A DNA stretch of 6,424 nucleotides from Halothece sp964463655 (GTDB lineage: Bacteria > Cyanobacteriota > Cyanobacteriia > Cyanobacteriales > Rubidibacteraceae), in the NCBI GenBank assembly GCA_964463655.1, contig CAYXDG010000121.1:1-6424 (forward strand). Direction: 5' to 3'. The position numbers and the translations under genes were made by a program. The first letter of the stretch is position 1. Each line of letters starts with the position of its first letter. Below are positions 5,347-6,424 of the stretch, in pieces. The notes beneath the pieces were generated by a model, which saw only the letters and a program-made list of their open reading frames with translations, was not told where the DNA came from and searched no databases.

Positions 5347-6309
5347 TTATTTTCCTGATTGGAATTGATCATTTAGACTGTTGCGTTCCCAAAAAACACC
5401 ATCAGCATACCCTTGAATTGAACTATCTACTGAAACAAGATTTAAGCGTTTCTGTGCCCAGCAGCAATATTCAATATTCTGTTCTATTCCAGAGAAATTA
5501 CGACCCAGTTTGCTTGCTACAACTGAGGTAGTGCCACTCCCTAAAAATGGATCAAAAACAAAATCTCCTTCCTCACTACTTGCTAAAATTAACTTTGCAA
5601 TTAATTTCTCAGGTTTCTGTGTCGGATGATCCGTATTTTCTGGCATTGACCAAAATGGTATTGTCATATCTGACCAAATATTTGAGGGATGAGTTAAACG
5701 ATAGTTACCAGATTTTTCTTCATTCCAATCTTTTGGCTTTCCATTGACCCGATAGGGAGCAATCACTTTTCGCTTCAATTTAACTGCATCAACATTAAAT
5801 TTATAGTGATTACTTACTGTACAGAACCAAATATCTTCAGTATTATTTTTCCAATTATTTTTCGCTCCTCTGCCTTTTTCCCGCTCCCATGTAATTCGAT
5901 TATGAACGTGAAGATGATTGAGAAGAATAGGAGCAACTAGAAGTGAAGTTTTCCAGTCTGAGCATACATAGATAGTTGCATGATCTTTGAGTAATGGTTC
6001 AAGGGAGGATATAATATTTTCAAACCATGAAGCGTACTTTGCTTTTTCTTTTTCTTTGAATAAATAACCGTTGTAATTTTTCGAGAGATTATAGGGAGGA
6101 TCAAGAATTAAAAGATCAACAAACTGTGAAGGGAGTAATGGTAATACCTGAAAGGTGTCTCCGAGAATCACCTTATTGGAAATCTTTTCTAAATTAATTG
6201 AATCTTTTATTGATAAAAGCTCCTTTGATAAAGAGTGAATCTCCTTCTCATCACAAGTAAGTGTTCTGTTTCTTGGTGCTTTTTTTTTCTCTTCTAAGTT
6301 ATTACTCAT
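5347..6309 (-). CDS. beta-class DNA methyltransferase (probably N6-adenine)
   Basis: This protein transfers a methyl group from S-adenosylmethionine to a base in a short DNA site. The motif order defines the beta class. Counted from the upstream ATG at 6366, motif IV LLILDPPYN is at about 85-93 and a variable target-recognition region follows. HPTQKP is at 247-252, and the AdoMet-binding motif FDPFLGSGTT is at 271-280. DPPY is typical of adenine-N6 enzymes. The frame is open from an ATG at 6366 (339 aa). The ATG at 6309 (320 aa, starting MSNNLEEKKK) is preferred because the first 19 residues look non-conserved and overlap a possible promoter. No restriction endonuclease is visible. The gene ends about 30 bases from the IS200/IS605 remnant, which may have removed or separated a partner. 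Sequence specificity cannot be read here. It may be an orphan methylase or mobile-element cargo. Confidence 0.88.
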   Translation of the reverse strand: MSNNLEEKKKAPRNRTLTCDEKEIHSLSKELLSIKDSINLEKISNKVILGDTFQVLPLLPSQFVDLLILDPPYNLSKNYNGYLFKEKEKAKYASWFENIISSLEPLLKDHATIYVCSDWKTSLLVAPILLNHLHVHNRITWEREKGRGAKNNWKNNTEDIWFCTVSNHYKFNVDAVKLKRKVIAPYRVNGKPKDWNEEKSGNYRLTHPSNIWSDMTIPFWSMPENTDHPTQKPEKLIAKLILASSEEGDFVFDPFLGSGTTSVVASKLGRNFSGIEQNIEYCCWAQKRLNLVSVDSSIQGYADGVFWERNSLNDQFQSGK

Positions 6310-6337
6310 ACACAGAACTGAAGTTGTTATAGTGTAA

Positions 6338-6366
6338 AGTTTAATGTAACATTTTAGTCTCGACAA
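6338..6366 (-). promoter_or_regulatory. weak sigma-70-like promoter for the methyltransferase
   Basis: On the minus strand TTGTCG (6361-6366) and TAAACT (6338-6343) are 17 bases apart, each matching 4 of 6 consensus positions. They lie about 30 bases before the preferred start at 6309. A second -10-like TATAAC is at 6326-6331. Confidence 0.25.
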
Positions 6367-6424
6367 AAGCTATAGCGATCCTAAATAAGATCGGAAAATG
6401 TGGTTAAATATTAAGAGTTCGGCT

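Noticed and set aside
5313..5747. Plus-strand frames (72 and 66 codons) over the methyltransferase gene
   Set aside because: Both are antisense to the methyltransferase 3' part, with no domain or ribosome binding site.
6367..6424. Search for a gene, tRNA or array at the right edge
   Set aside because: Only 58 bases remain and show nothing beyond AT-rich upstream sequence of the methyltransferase.

Overview
The window looks cyanobacterial. It is AT-rich, carries HIP1-type GCGATCGC octamers (about 1132, 2639 and 4001), and most of its left two-thirds is the transposition core of a type V-K CRISPR-associated Tn7-like transposon (CAST). That family is known from cyanobacteria. I recognised the TnsB, TnsC and TniQ proteins by recalled similarity to the Scytonema (ShCAST) proteins, not by a search.

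Left to right: (1) 1-1070 holds plus-strand cargo, made of a possible gene tail, a STAS-like (DUF4325) protein and a PIN-domain nuclease, in a tightly packed operon. (2) 1111-4147 is the minus-strand operon tnsB-tnsC-tniQ with overlapping or abutting junctions. TnsB has an intact DD(34)E triad, but its only plausible ATG (4147) is followed by an in-frame TAA at codon 6. (3) 4148-4456 is the transposon left end with five TnsB-site-like repeats, ending in TGTACA. (4) Three bases further on, at 4460, a second CAST-type end starts and faces the opposite way, so two transposon ends sit head to head. (5) About 4537-5315 is a decayed IS200/IS605-family element. Both tnpA and tnpB appear to have internal or 3' deletions, while the palindromic ends remain. 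(6) 5347-6309 (or 6366) is a minus-strand beta-class DNA methyltransferase with no restriction enzyme visible beside it.

No Cas12k, tracrRNA, CRISPR array, tnsA, tRNA or rRNA is visible. In known V-K elements the order is left end, tnsB, tnsC, tniQ, cargo, cas12k, CRISPR, right end. Cas12k and the guide array would therefore be expected beyond position 1, and the STAS-like/PIN operon would be cargo. TnsB would cut and join the ends, TnsC (AAA+ ATPase) and TniQ would couple it to an RNA-guided target complex, and lack of TnsA would make cointegrates likely products. The most notable points are the abutting ends, the early stop in tnsB and the deletion-derived IS200/IS605 element.
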